64,000 bases of DNA from Flaccisagitta enflata (GCA_965153355.1 OZ231126.1:95728001-95792000), one strand, 5' to 3'. Positions 44,516 through 56,624 are shown, counted from the first letter of the stretch. Numbers and translations: made by a program. The notes: generated from the letters alone by a model not told the origin.

Positions 44516-44795
44516 TTTGGGCAGCGGCCCTGAAGGGGACGAAGTCCTGTAGAACACAGGGGGACTTTTGTTCGTCCGTTTGTCCGTTCATCCGTCCGTC
44601 CCCCCCAGGCCCTCTCAGGCCTGAAATCTGCCCTATCAGACCTGAAATTTGCCCTCTCAGGCCTGAAATCTACCCTCTCAGGCCTGATATCTGCTCTCTC
44701 AAGCAATGAATCTGCCCTCTCAGGCCTGCAATCTACCCTCAGGCCTGCAATCTGTCCTCTCAGGCCTGAAATCTGTCCTGCCCAAAAAGTGTATC
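44516..44795 (+). mobile_element. Family B element, right arm missing
   Basis: Left arm GGGCAGCGGCCCTGAAGGGG, GTCCTGTAGAACACAGGGGG, CCGT tract, CCCCCC, then about nine 21-bp units (CTCTCAGGCCTGAAATCTGCC). It ends GTCCTGCCCAAAAAG without a full right arm. Confidence 0.82.
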
Positions 44796-44924
44796 TCCAG
44801 ATTTGAAATCTAGAATCGTTGTTGCCATGGTTACAGGAAGAGCCTTATCTTTCCATGGCAAAAGGCGGCAATGGATTTTTTTTCTGTCTCAGTAATGACG
44901 TAAAGAGATAACCAATACTTTAAG

Positions 44925-45112
44925 TTGCTTTTTGGGCAATACAAGATAAAGAATCGTTGGAAACTGATGTGGATCACTTTGTCGGGAAAAAAGTCGAAGT
45001 CAGTCTTCGACTTTTTGACATATTTGAGAGAAACAGGGTTTTCATTTTCTTATGAGAAAGTTGGGGATCTCCACCGACCGAATGGGCCCTCCAATGAAAT
45101 TGATAGAGTAAG
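44925..45112 (+). CDS. Weak exon candidate
   Basis: Open frame of about 60 codons (KSVFDFLTYLRETGFSF, KVGDLHRPNGPSNEIDR) ending at a perfect donor AGA|GTAAGT at 45109. The HR-x-x-GP phrase resembles a motif of many uncharacterised repeat proteins. No acceptor or partner exon found; function unknown. Confidence 0.2.
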
Positions 45113-45279
45113 TAAATTTAATAATTCTCTTGCATTTGGCACCAAGCAGAATGCTCTACGTCAAATAATATTTTTTGCGCTATGATTTTTTAAAGATTTA
45201 TTTGCGAAAAATTTGAATGAATCTTTTTTTCATTTTTTATGATTTTGTGTAGGATCAATGAAGGAGTGTACTTATGTTT

Positions 45280-46075
45280 GCTTGAGCATGCAATTACAAA
45301 AAAAAAACATGTTTATGAGCACAGCTGCTCATCTGTGAGGGCGTTTTTGAGCATTTTAGCTCATTTAGCTCACTTAGCTCAGTCTATTCTTTCTGATTTC
45401 AAATATGATGAATATATAAATATTTTTATACTTGATTCAGCAAGCAACTAAAAAAAACATGTCAGTGAGCAGTAGGGTGGTCCCGAATTGGGTCAAGTTT
45501 CATATATTGATATACTTGAGCCCTTTTCACAAATATCCAGTAAAAGAAGGATTTCTCACAAGCTGGCGTGTGAAATCAAACAAGAAACCTTGTCGGCAAA
45601 ACTATAGGGTTGCTATGGGGATTTTTTTATTGCCATAGGAAGCCTACAGTTTTGCCATCATGGTTTAATCTTCAAAAACAGACCTAAACTTGCGGGAAAA
45701 CCTTCTTTTTTGGTACCTTTAGGCAAAATCTAGAGTATATCATTTTTTGAAATTTGACCCTATTTTGTGACCACCCTAGTGAGTAGAGCTGCTCATCTGA
45801 AAGGGCGTTTTTAAGTATTCTAGCTCATTTAGCTCATTCAGCTTGCTCTTTTTCTCTGATTTTAAAAAGGATGAATAAATTGATGTTTTGATTTAAGCAT
45901 GCAAATACAAAAAAGCATGTCAGTAAGCAAAGCTGGTTGTCTGGTTAAACAATTTAGAATATTTTAGCTCATCTAGCTCATTTGGCTTGGTCGTATTTTT
46001 CTTTGATTTTCAGTGCAATCAATACATACAAATTGCTTTTAATTTGATCTAACAAATACAAAAATTTCAGCGACT
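45280..46075 (+). repeat. Three diverged tandem copies of a roughly 200-bp unit
   Basis: Units share TGAGCACAGCTGCTCATCTG, GGGCGTTTTTGAGCATTTTA, GCTCATTTAGCTCA and ACATGTCAGTGAGC-like phrases (starting near 45290, 45785 and 45905). The first is split from the second by the hAT-like MITE. Confidence 0.65.
45473..45778. mobile_element. hAT-like MITE with 8-bp target duplication
   Basis: 306 bp. Inverted ends TAGGGTGGTC...GACCACCCTA continue imperfectly for about 28 bp. Flanks are GTGAGCAG (45465-45472) and GTGAGTAG (45779-45786), one mismatch in 8. An 8-bp duplication is the hAT hallmark. It contains an internal palindrome (GGCAAAACTATAGG and CCTACAGTTTTGCC) and no coding. Confidence 0.85.
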
Positions 46076-46220
46076 AAAGATAAAAGCATGGTGAAAACTG
46101 GCCAATGCTTATGACTTTTTTCCTCACGGCGACAGCCGCCATTACTGGTATAAGGCTTATCTATAGATCTATCAGTCAAAAAATGAAAAAAAAAATAATC
46201 ATTTATTCGCCATATATCTA

Positions 46221-46470
46221 AACAAGCCCGACCCGGCAATGATGCGTCCGGACTGTGGACGAACAGACGGGTGAAACGACTGAGTAGTAAAGGAGGCTCT
46301 CAAAACATGTTGTGGGATCATTTGTTTCAGTATAGGTTCTCCTTATGGCCAAAAACAGCCGAGAAACGCGGTCTTTGCACAGGCGTAACGGACGGACGGA
46401 CGGACGGCGGACTGACGGACGGACAGACCCTCTTATAGAGATGTGTTCCTGACCGATCCATCTAAAAAAC
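46221..46470 (-). mobile_element. Family C element, copy 2
   Basis: A shorter copy of 41676-42027: AACAAGCCCGACCCGG, GATGCGTCCGGAC, GTTTCAGTATAGGTTCTC, AGCCGAGAAACGCGGTC, CGGA tract, CTCTTATAGAGATGTG, GATCCATCTAAAAAA. Confidence 0.82.
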
Positions 46471-46824
46471 GACCTTAGTCCCCAGCAAGTGGACAGGGGC
46501 AGTAGTTGGGCAGAAACAGTGAGGATAATGATCGCAAAAACAAACAAAAAAAAAAAGTAAGTCATTTGTTTTAATGATGTACATCTGAAATCTGAATATT
46601 GATCATGCTGTGGCTTTACCCATAATTTGATGATTTTTTTTTTTTGATGACAGACCATAGCCTCTTTTAGGCTAATGCCCAAAAAACAGCTTGAAATGTG
46701 TGGCATTTATAATGAATAAAACATCAAAGAACGAGAGATTAAGACAGGGAGAAGGGTGGACCCAGGCATAAGAGAAGGAAGGAAATGGTGAAAAAAAAAG
46801 ATAGAAAAAGGAAAGTAAGAAAGG

Positions 46825-46825
<1 letters not shown>

Positions 46826-46858
<33 letters not shown>

Positions 46859-47153
46859 AAGACAATGAGCAGAAATGTTGTTCGATATTTAATGCGAAAG
46901 TGAAGAAAAAGGCATTGTTATCGATCCCGGTGGGTGTGGAACTGTGGGAGAAAAATGTGGGAGGAGAGAGAGAGCAAGATAGACAGATGGACAGACAGAC
47001 AGACTAACAGAAAGGAAAAGTACACAAACAATTTGTGAAAGGGGAAAAGAGACAATTTGTGAGGAGTACATTGAGTACAGTGAAAATAAGCTAGTTGACA
47101 CCACGACATCTTTGGGAAAGAGGAGAGAGAGAGACGGGAGAGAGAGAGACGGG

Positions 47154-47186
<33 letters not shown>

Positions 47187-47253
47187 GCCATACAGACAGA
47201 CAGCCATACAGACAGAGAAACAGACCGACAGACATACAGACAGACAGACAGAC

Positions 47254-47288
<35 letters not shown>

Positions 47289-47291
47289 GTC

Positions 47292-47327
<36 letters not shown>

Positions 47328-47343
47328 CGACACAGACACAGAC

Positions 47344-47401
<58 letters not shown>

Positions 47402-47425
47402 CAACAGAGAGACAGAGACAGAGAG
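46826..47425. repeat. (GA)n and (GACA)n arrays
   Basis: (GA)n at 46828-46857; (GACA)n from 47155 to 47425 with minor breaks. Long frames through them on both strands are repeat artefacts. Confidence 0.97.
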
Positions 47426-47579
47426 GGAAAAAACACAAAGAAATAGAGTCAAAGACGAAAAGCAAGGAAAAAAAAAGAAAGGAGGAGAGAAAAAAAATAT
47501 AGAGCAATTTGAATTGATTTGATGCTTCCCGATTTCCAGGAGGAGAATTCAGCGATCGGACTTGAGCCTCATGGCATAA

Positions 47580-47785
47580 CCTTGAGCACGAGCATGAGCA
47601 TGAGCATGTACATGAACAATTTTTTTTTAGTATGAGCATGAGTATGAGCGTGAGCATGAGCGTGAGCATGAGCATGAGCGTGATCATGAGCTTGAGCATG
47701 GACATAAGCATGAGCATGATCATGAGCATGAGCATGAGCATGAGCATGACCATGAGCATGAGCCTGAGCATGAGGCCTCATGTCT
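47580..47785. repeat. (GAGCAT)n hexanucleotide array
   Basis: About 30 imperfect GAGCAT units. Confidence 0.93.
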
Positions 47786-47820
47786 GAGTGTTGATTCTGG
47801 TTTCCTGACGAAGCATGAGC

Positions 47821-48082
47821 TCACTGAATGACGCTCCATTTAATTCTTCTTTCGTATGCATCCACTCCACCGCTATTCACCATTTCTTTAAATTTAACTT
47901 GAAACCTTTCATAGAGAGGCTGATTAAACGGAACGAAACCTTGTACCTTAGTGCCTCTGTGGTAGAACTGTAGTTTGTAATGATTTTTTTCTGAATGATG
48001 CTTGCATAATCGCATTTTATGTTGACGAATATACTCCAAATAATAATCCCAATAATAATAATGAAGATGATACAATTTTTTT
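47821..48082 (-). CDS. Possible terminal exon, unrecognised protein
   Basis: After acceptor TTTGTTTACAG (48083-48093) the - strand is open to a TGA at 47821. It reads about 85 residues: a Tyr-rich start, then LQFYHRGTKVQGFVPF, LYERFQVKFKEMVNSGG and ending RRIKWSVIQ. The last part faintly resembles the end of the ligand-binding region of ionotropic-receptor-like proteins, but no TM segment follows, so I do not assign it. A second frame over the same bases is hydrophobic. A possible upstream donor is GATCAA|GTAAGC near 48190. Confidence 0.3.
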
Positions 48083-48234
48083 CTGTAAACAAAACTTTAT
48101 CTTACTGAGGGTCCATGAATATCAAACCATCCCATACAAGTGGCAAGTGCTTTCTCCGTCCGCATGTTCCCACGGTTACGCTTACTTGATCGGATTCCAA
48201 ACGGGGTCTCCGCAGTTTCCGCTCCCTCGCGACG

Positions 48235-48425
48235 CACTGCAACACATCATACAAACTATGACACACTGTGACACACTGCGACACCTTACAACGCATTATG
48301 ACACACTGTGACGTACTGCGATGCACTGCGACGCACTGTGATGTACTGGGATGCACTGCAAGGCATCATGACATACGACGCACTACGACGCACTACGACG
48401 CACTGCGACGCATCGGGACGCTCGT
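48235..48425. repeat. 10-bp minisatellite (GACGCACTGC)
   Basis: About 18 degenerate copies of GACGCACTGY/GACACACTGT. Confidence 0.85.
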
Positions 48426-48848
48426 GAGGGCGGAACGAGCAAATAGACCGAGAACCGCGCGCGAGGAAGAGACATGGATTTATCATCGCATTTTCAAAGA
48501 GTGTTAATGCAACCGCTGATCGCTGTCTTTGTTCTGCGTTTCTTCTTTCTTTTTCCTCCGAGTAGGAAAGTGTAAATGTTATGCGTATTCTTTTGTTTGG
48601 ATTGTGAAAAAAATACAGGGTTATCAATCTCAACTGAAAAAAAGTATTAAGCTATTCTGTCTCGATGCTTCATTTTCATGATTTGAAATTGATTTTCTCT
48701 TTAAGTACTATACTTGACGTTTTTTGTGTCAAAATTTCGTTGGTCTAGGTTGAATAGTTTGTCTACAGCCTCAATTTGAAGTAATGTTGCTATTTCCAGC
48801 TGAAGCAAAATTGAAACATTGCTTACAAGCGTGTCTTTCTTTCAAATG

Positions 48849-48905
48849 CTGTCATTTCTAAACCGTTAGAGCTACAAATGCCAGATTGGTCTCAAATGAA
48901 AGGTA
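48849..48905 (-). repeat. Dispersed motif copy
   Basis: Inverted copy of the motif at 36911-36966 and 49657-49715; core CCAGATTGGTCTCAAATGAA on the + strand. Confidence 0.7.
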
Positions 48906-49066
48906 GTTTGATGCAGTTTTTCATATTTTCTTTGGTTGGTAAATGAATTGCCATTCAGAGTAAGTTTCATGACCTTGAAATTGATTTTTTGGACAAAATT
49001 CCTTTGATTTGTGGATTTTTCGATAAATATTATTAAATATAGGTACAAGACTGTTTTCCTCTTTTT

Positions 49067-49625
49067 GGGCAGCGGCCCCGGAGGGGCCGATGACCGTTGA
49101 TTCCACGTAGGGCAATTTTCTCCGGTTTCCGTTTTCCGTCCGTCCATCTGTCCGTCCGTCCGTCCCCCCCTCCCGCAAGCCTCAAATAAGGCCTCTCAGA
49201 CCCCAAATCAGACCTTACTGACCTCAAATCAGGCCTCTCAAACCCCAAATTAGGCCTCCCAGACCTTAAATCAGGCCTCTCAGACCCCAGATCAGGCCTT
49301 CAGACCCAAGATCAGGCTTCTCAGACCCCAAATTAGGCCTCTCAGACCCGAATCAGGCCTTAGACACCTAATCAGGCTTTTCAGACTCCAAATTAGACCC
49401 CTCAGACCCAAATCAGGCCTTTCAGACCCCAAATCAAGCTTCTCAGACCCCAAACCACGCCTCTCAGACCCTAATTCAGTCCTCTCAGCCCTCCAAACCA
49501 GCCCTCTCAAACCGGAGAAAATTGTCCTATGTGGAATCATAGGTCATCGGCCCCTCTGGGGCCGCTGCCCCTCTCATGATCTCACACTAACTTAGGGGCA
49601 TCGGGTACCGCTGACCATGTAACGC
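49067..49625 (+). mobile_element. Family B element with diverged arms
   Basis: Left arm GGGCAGCGGCCCCGGAGGGG with CCGATGACC, right arm GGTCATCGG then CCCCTCTGGGGCCGCTGCCC (ends 49570). Next to the arms GGAATCATAGG and CCGTTGATTCC also pair. Core of 20-21-bp units CTCTCAGACCCCAAATCAGG. Tail includes GGCATCGGGTACCGCTGACC. Confidence 0.87.
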
Positions 49626-49656
49626 TTTTGCGACTATTGATAGCTAGAACCATATT

Positions 49657-49715
49657 AAATTTTCTTTTATTTGAGACCAATCTGGCATCTGTAGCTCGAG
49701 CCGTTTAGAAATGAG
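49657..49715 (+). repeat. Dispersed motif copy
   Basis: Core CCAATCTGGCATCTGTAGCT; same orientation as 36911-36966. Confidence 0.7.
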
Positions 49716-50019
49716 ACCAATTTAAAGAATATACCCTGTCAAACAACATTTTCCCTAGATTTTTCCCCTGGAACTGCTTATACTTCAAATTGATATTAAA
49801 TGTAAACTACAGATGAAAATCATTCAAACGAACACGCTTCTTGCGAAATTCCGCCTCTAACAAATATCTTTGAAAGTCCCATCATTCTTTCTTTAGATTC
49901 TTTGTCAAAAAAATCGCCTATAACGTACTGTGACTAACGAAAAACCGCCTCTAACAAAGTATTTACCAGTGAAAATGGTATTTATGAGTGACTTGTAACG
50001 AACTTCTTCATGGGGAGAA

Positions 50020-50222
50020 AGAAAGGGAGGATCAGGAAGGATCAGGAAGGAAGGAAGGAAGGTAGAAAGAAACAGAGACAGAAAGGAAGAAGAGAAAGAA
50101 TTTTTTCTTGAAGAGCAAGAAAGAAAGGAGGGAAGGAAGAGAGGAAGGAAGGAAGGAAGGAAGGAAGGAAGAAAGGAAGGAAGGAAGGAAGGAAGGAAGG
50201 AAGGAAGGAAGGAAGGAAGGGA

Positions 50223-50268
<46 letters not shown>

Positions 50269-50334
50269 AACAGAGAAAGAAAGAAAGAAAGAGAAGGAAG
50301 AGAGAGGAATACAGCGAACCTAGACAGAGGGAAG

Positions 50335-50390
<56 letters not shown>
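50020..50390. repeat. (GGAA)n, (GAAA)n and (GT)n
   Basis: GGAA units 50033-50222, GAAA units 50222-50300, (GT)n 50337-50389. Confidence 0.97.
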
Positions 50391-50870
50391 TGATATGCTG
50401 TATTGTACCGCGTAACTTTCAAAATGAATAAAACCATTCTGATGGTTGTTTATGCTACTATGTTACTAGCAATTGTTCCTCTATAGCTACAGCGAAAATC
50501 GCCTGTAACGAAAAAATACTAGGTTCCCTTGGGCTTCGTTAAAAAGATTTTTAACTGTATTTGACAAAAGTCTATGAAATTCTGATACAAAAAACGTCAA
50601 TCAATGCTCTTCAAGGAAAAATTGATTTCAGATCACTTAGTTGACACATCTCTTAAAGCTTAAAATATTTTTTCGAACGAGATTGATGGCTGTGTAAAAG
50701 GGAAAGAAAACAAAGAAAGAAAGAAAACAAAGAGAGAAAGAAAGAAAGAAAGAATTGAAGTTATAATGGTGGCGCCGGGATTATATCTCTTGATAGAAAA
50801 AACAAGAGAAACAAAAGACAAGCGCAGGAAGGAAAAAAGTCGTGGAGTGGCCGACGAGAGGTGAGGCTCA
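50391..50870. other. Unassigned spacer
   Basis: Contains GAAA tracts at 50700-50755. Nothing coding. Confidence 0.5.
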
Positions 50871-50879
50871 GGCGATTGT

Positions 50880-51074
50880 TGTACCGACCAATGACAACAA
50901 TGACAACAAAAGCAAGCACTAAAACGGTAACAACTACAAAAACAACAAAATCAACAACAACAACAAAGACAACAAAAACAACAAAAACAACAAAAGATAT
51001 GAAAAACAAAAACAAAAACAAAAACAAGAACAAAAACAAATGCAAAAAACAAAAACAAAATTAAAAACAACGTC

Positions 51075-51159
<85 letters not shown>

Positions 51160-51160
51160 T
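50880..51160. repeat. (ACA)n array
   Basis: Imperfect AACAAC/AAACAA from 50890, pure (ACA)n at 51070-51159. Confidence 0.95.
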
Positions 51161-51264
51161 TTCTCTTTGGTCCGTTTTAGCGGGGTGTAACTGTAGTTGT
51201 GTTTGCAGACAATGCAACCCCGAGGTTTAAGAGCAAATATTCTGAGTCAATTCGATTGATGGCG

Positions 51265-52030
51265 ATTTCCGTACATCACTGAGTATATGGCCGTTTGTCT
51301 GTTTGTCCCCCCCTCATCAAGCTCTCAGGCCTAAAATCTGGCCTCTCAGGCCTCAAATCCAGCCTCTCGGGCCTCAAATCCAGCCTCTCAGGCCTCAAAT
51401 CCAGCCTCTCAGGCCTCAAATCCATCCTCTCAGGCCTCAAATCTGGCCTCTCATGCCTCAAATCCAGCCTCACAGGCCTCAAATCGGGCCTCTCAGGCCT
51501 CAAATCGGGACTCTCAGGCATCAAACCTGGCCTCTCAGGCATCAAATTAGGCTTCTCAGGCCTCAAATCCAGATTCTCAGGCCTTAAACCTGGCCTCTCA
51601 GGCCTCAAATAAGGCCTCTCAGGCTTCAAATAAGGCCTCTCAGGCCTCAAATAAGGCCTCTCAGGCCTCAAATTAGGCATCTCAGGCCTCAAATCAGCTA
51701 TCTAAGACTCAACTTATTGCTCTCAGGCTTCAAATAACTCCTCTGACCTTTCAAGCCTTAATCCAGCACTCTCAAGCCTCAAGTCAGCCCTCTCAAGCTT
51801 CAGATTGGCATTTTCAGGCCTTACATCAGCCTTCTTAGACCTCAGTTTAGGCTCTTGAAGGCCTGTATAGCATCTTATCCACTTCTTCAGGCAGGACGAA
51901 AAAAAGTCCCCCTGTGTTCTACAGGACTTTGTTCCCTTCGGGGCTGCTGCCCTGCTTCCTCTCACTCCAATTCACTATCACTAAAAGCAGGGCAACGGGT
52001 ATCGCTGACCACATATTGCCCTTGGGCGAC
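51265..52030 (+). mobile_element. Family B element, left arm lost
   Basis: CCCCCCC, then about twenty 21-bp units (CCTCTCAGGCCTCAAATCCA + G), decaying after 51700. Right arm GTCCCCCTGTGTTCTACAGG, TTCGGGGCTGCTGCCC (to 51953). Tail GCAGGGCAACGGGTATCGCT through GGGCGACCTG. Confidence 0.87.
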
Positions 52031-52646
52031 CTGTTAGGTTTTCTAGTAAACCCTTCCATACTTGGAATCATTCCCATTAAGCCTCAAATTAGTCCTTAAA
52101 GGCTTCAAATTCTAAGTACAATGATACTGCACTGGACCTCTGGTAATAAGTGTATTTTGGCGTCAAATCAATGATGGGATTTTTCATGCTTTTGGGTTTT
52201 CACAATATCTTGCTCATACATAAATCTTGCTCTAGAGTGATAATATGCCTAAGAGTCGCCTAACTGGAGTATGTTCATTTGTCTTCAAATTGAGAAAAAA
52301 TTCAAATTATGTACATAGTTTGACTCTGTGGGGTAAAAAAAACAATTTTTGGTAATTTGAGGAAGTCTTGCCTTTTTTGAGCTAGAGTTCGCGTTTCTGA
52401 AAATTTGTAGCAAGGAAAGCTAATCTTTGTCTTTCAAATGGCACGAACCACAGGTCTCTATGATGATTGTTCACTGAGTTATGATTTCTTTAATCTTTTT
52501 TTATGACCCATGGTTTTTCGCAATTTTTGCTATTTTTTTGGCATTCGTGATATATCATAAATAGGCTCTTGCTTGCAACTTCCGCCAAAATTCAGTGATT
52601 TAGTAGCCTATAAGGGTCGGTCTTATCATAGAATATCTCCCTTTTT

Positions 52647-53198
52647 GGGCAGCGGCCCCAAAGGGCCGATGTCCTGTAGAACACAGGGGGGGATTTCGAG
52701 ATGTCCGTCCTTCCGTCCTTCCGTCCTTCCGTCCTTCCGTCCTTCCGTCCTTCCGTCCTTCCGTCCTTCCGTCCCCCCCATTGACCATCAAGGCCTCAAA
52801 TTAGCCCTCCCAGGACTCAATTCAGCCCTCCAGGCTTGAAATCAGCCCTCTTGGCTTCAAATCAGTCCCCTCCCATGCCCTAAATCTGCCTCCCAGACCT
52901 CAAATCTGCCCTCCAGACCTTCAATCAGCCCTCCAAGCTTAAAACCAGCCTGCCAAACCTCAAATCTGCTCTCCAAGCCTTAATTATACCCTCCAACCCT
53001 CAGATATCCCTTCAGTGGCATAAATCAGCCATCTAGAGCCCCCTCAGGACGGACGGACGTCTCGAAATTCCCCCCTGTGTTCTACAGGACATCGGCCCTT
53101 TGGGGCCGCTGCCCTGCTCTCACTCCACTTTTTCACTGGATCACTCAGCAGGGCATTGGGTACCGCTGACCATGTGCGATCCTTGGATGACTAGTTAT
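52647..53198 (+). mobile_element. Family B element, complete
   Basis: Arms are near-perfect inverted repeats of about 45 bp: GGGCAGCGGCCCCAAAGGGC with CGATGTCCTGTAGAACACAG at the left and the complement at 53072-53114. Next to the left arm is a CCGTCCTT tract (eight units); next to the right arm a GGACGGACG. Diverged 20-21-bp core. An 84-bp tail ends GGATGACTAGTTAT. Confidence 0.93.
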
Positions 53199-53324
53199 GA
53201 ACGACTTCAGTGATAATTCTCATTACACCCTATCATATGAATTAAACACTGAAATAGAACGCATACAGTCTTTCCCTTCATAAAAAATTTGCGAGAATTC
53301 TTCACAGTGTTCTTTGAAATGAAA

Positions 53325-53355
53325 ACTACAAAGAGAGAGAGAGAGAGAGAGAAAG
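53325..53355. repeat. (GA)n
   Basis: Short GA tract. Confidence 0.9.
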
Positions 53356-53515
53356 ACACACAGAAATCCTCACACCTAGACTCAGAATCAAACAGACAAA
53401 GACCGAGACAAAGACGACGACAGAGAGATAGATAGAGAAGCGAACAGAAAGAATCAATCCGACACAAACGGAAGAAAGAAATTTCAGAGAAGACGTGGAG
53501 ACAAATGACTCAGAG

Positions 53516-53522
53516 GAGACAT

Positions 53523-53555
<33 letters not shown>

Positions 53556-53556
53556 A

Positions 53557-53612
<56 letters not shown>

Positions 53613-54666
53613 TGACAGACAGACAAGCTTGGAAACCATAAGGCAAGAGGAAAAGGGAGAAGGAAGCCTGGAGAGCCAGGAAGAGGCCTTTTGTCACTTG
53701 CTCCGTGATGTGGAGACAAATGACCCAGAAGAGATATACAGACAGACAGACAGACAGATGGACAGACAGACAGACAGACATGCTTGGAAACCATAAGGCA
53801 AGAGGACAAGGGAGAAGGAAGCCTGGAGAGCCGGGAAGAGGCCTTTTGTCCCTTGCTTCGTAACGTGGAGACAAATGACCCAAAAGAGACATACAGTCAG
53901 ACAGACAGACAGACAGAATGGCAGACAGACAGACAGACGGATATCTTTGGAAACCACAAGGCAAAAGGACATGGGAGAAGGATGCCTGGAGAGCCGGGAA
54001 GAGGCCTTTTGTCCCTTTTTTTATGACGTGGAGACAAATGACCCAGAAGAGACTTACAGACAGACAGACTGACAGACAGACAGACAGACAGACAGGCAGA
54101 CCGGCAGACAGTCAGACAGACTGACCAGCAGACAGACAGACAGACAGACATGCTTTGAAACCACAAGGCAAGAGGACATGGGAGAAGGATGCCTGGAGAG
54201 CCGGGAAGAGGCCTTTTGTCCCTTACTCCGTGAGGAGTAGACAAATGACCCAGAAGAGACATACAGACAGGCATACAGATTGTGGAGAAGCGGGAAACGC
54301 CGCTTCTCGGAATCTGAGTGACAGAGTCGGAAGGTTTTGAATTATGGATATGAATAACATTAAAAAGATGAAAATTTTATATAGTAGACTGGTCAAACAG
54401 TTAACCTGAACATCTATGCTTGAATTGTCTAAATTCTGCGCAGTTGTCATTACAGACAATCATAACAAACTATTACTTGTTTAAAATAATCTTGATTTTT
54501 TCAAAAATCTACCATTTGAAACTGACTCTTCATGTCGGAATCTTATGGGGATGAGTTTTTGCTTCCCGGAAGGAAAGAAAAATCATAATGTCTGCATACA
54601 GACAGACAGACAGACAGATAGACAGACAGACAGGCAGACCCGCAGACAGACAGACAGACAGACTGG

Positions 54667-54700
<34 letters not shown>

Positions 54701-55093
54701 AACATGCTTGAAAATCATAAGGCAAGAGGACATGGGAGAAGGCTGCCTGGAGAGCCAGGAAGAGGCCTTATGTCCTTTACTCCGTGACAAGGAGACAAAT
54801 GACCCAGAAGAGACATACAGATAGACAAACAGACAGACAGACAGACAGGCAGACTGGCAGACAGACAGACAGACAGACAGGCTGGCAGACAGACAGACAG
54901 ACAGACAGACAAACATGCTTGAAAATCATAAGGCAAGAGGACATGGGAGAAGGATGCCTGGAGAGCCGGGAAGAGGCCTTTTGTCCTTTACTCCATGACG
55001 TGGAGACAAATGACCCAGCAGAGACAGACAGTGAGACAGACAGACAGACAGACAGACAGGCATACCGGCAGACAGTCAGACAGACAGACCGGC

Positions 55094-55134
<41 letters not shown>

Positions 55135-55745
55135 TGCTTGGAAACCACAAGGCGAGAGGACATGGGAGAAGGATGCCTGGAGAGCTGGGAAGAAGCCTTT
55201 TGTCCCTTACTCCGTGACGTGGAGACAAATGACCCAGAAGAGACATACAGACAGACAGACAGTCAGGCAGACCGGCAGACAGACAGACAGACAGACGGAC
55301 TGGCAGACAGACAGACAGAAAAACATGCTTGTAAATCATAAGGCAAGAGGACATGGGAGAAGGATGCCTGGAGAGCCGGGAGGAGGCCTTTTGTCCCTTA
55401 CTTTGTGACATGGAGACAAATGACCCAAAAGAGACATACAGTCAGACAGCCAGAAAGACAGACAGACAGACAGACAGACAGACATGCTTGGAAACCACAA
55501 GGCAAGAGGACATGGAAGAAGGATGACTGGAAAGCTGGGAAGAGGCCTTTTGTCCCTTGCTTTGTGACGCAGACACAAATGACCCAAAAGAGACATACAG
55601 TCAGACAAACAGACAGACAGACTGGCAGACAGACAGACAGACATGCTTGGAAACCATAAGGCAAGAGGACATAGGAGAAGGATGCCTGGAGAGCCGGGAA
55701 GAGGCCTTTTGTCCCTTGCTTCGTGACGCGGAGACAAATGACCCA
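53516..55745 (+). repeat. Composite satellite: GACA blocks alternating with a roughly 120-bp conserved unit
   Basis: About ten units, each a variable (CAGA)n/(GACA)n block followed by a conserved segment (ATGCTTGGAAACCATAAGGC, GGATGCCTGGAGAGCCGGGA, GAGGCCTTTTGTCCCTT, GTGGAGACAAATGACCCAGA). The series is broken at 54265-54600 by unrelated sequence. Variation in GACA length shifts the frame, so long frames reading the same peptides appear in all frames; none is called a gene. Confidence 0.95.
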
Positions 55746-56615
55746 GTTTCAGGATACTTTTATGACTTATTGCTATGATGCATGATGCGCGGGGTAAAGA
55801 GATGAGGCTTTTATAATCGCTTCTCTCACCATTCTCTCTCCCTTTCTTTCTTTCTTTTTTTCCCATACACGCTCTTTTGTTTACTTATATTCTATTATGA
55901 TTAAGGGAAAAAATGTGTATATATTGTCGAGAAAAACCCATCACATAATTTCTATCCCATCATACAAATCTTACTTCTATGAAAAACGCATAACAAAATA
56001 TTCAAACAATTCAAACCACTACGAACTCATTTTCAAAGAGTTTAGCATGAGTTTTCTTCAGATTGAGCAGTCTCAGCAAAGTCCTCCTTAACCTCAACAA
56101 TACTGATGCAAACGGAATCTTCGCCTATGACAGATTTTAATTGAGACCAAAATAATGCAACTCATTTAGTTGATGCGTCGTCTCCGCCACTCATTTCGCC
56201 TTGACACAGCTGGCCTGGCTGCAATGGCCCATGGCATGTACAGTCAGCTACTGCACTGTATTGCACTGTCCCATCGCATGGACAGTCAACTACGGCACTG
56301 GACCTCGCATGTGTCCAACTCTAAAAGACGCATATATTTGCATTTATTGGGACAGAAGCTTATTTTTGATCGTTTGAAATGAAAGCGAGGCATCGGAAAT
56401 CTCCCAACATGACAAGATAACGACAATGACACAAACATAATGACAACGACAACAACGACGATGTAACCGACGACGACAACGCCGATGTAAACGACGACGA
56501 CAACGACGATGTAAACGACGACGATGATGACAACGAGGACGGGGTAATCCTCGGTTTATTACGAGTCCTCGGCAACGACTAGAAGAAGTCGCTGACCAAA
56601 GTCACGTTGCCGAGA
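55746..56615. other. Unassigned, with a 40-bp direct repeat
   Basis: Two copies of ATTGCACTGT/GGCATGTACAGTCAGCTACT-type sequence at 56220-56310 and an ACGACGACAA-rich stretch at 56440-56535. No gene recognised. Confidence 0.5.
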
Positions 56616-56624
56616 CTCTAGCAC

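Noticed and set aside
46889-47771. Long Cys/Leu/Ser-Val frames on the - strand and Thr-Asp-Arg-Gln frames on the +
   Set aside because: Products of (GACA)n and (GAGCAT)n repeats; all frames open for the same reason.
53516-55745. CRISPR-like alternation of repeat and spacer
   Set aside because: The conserved part is the longer segment, the variable part is a GACA microsatellite, and the setting is eukaryotic.
53326-55866. Many overlapping frames with repeated peptide blocks
   Set aside because: Frames of the composite GACA satellite; the same peptides appear in several frames because the spacer shifts phase.
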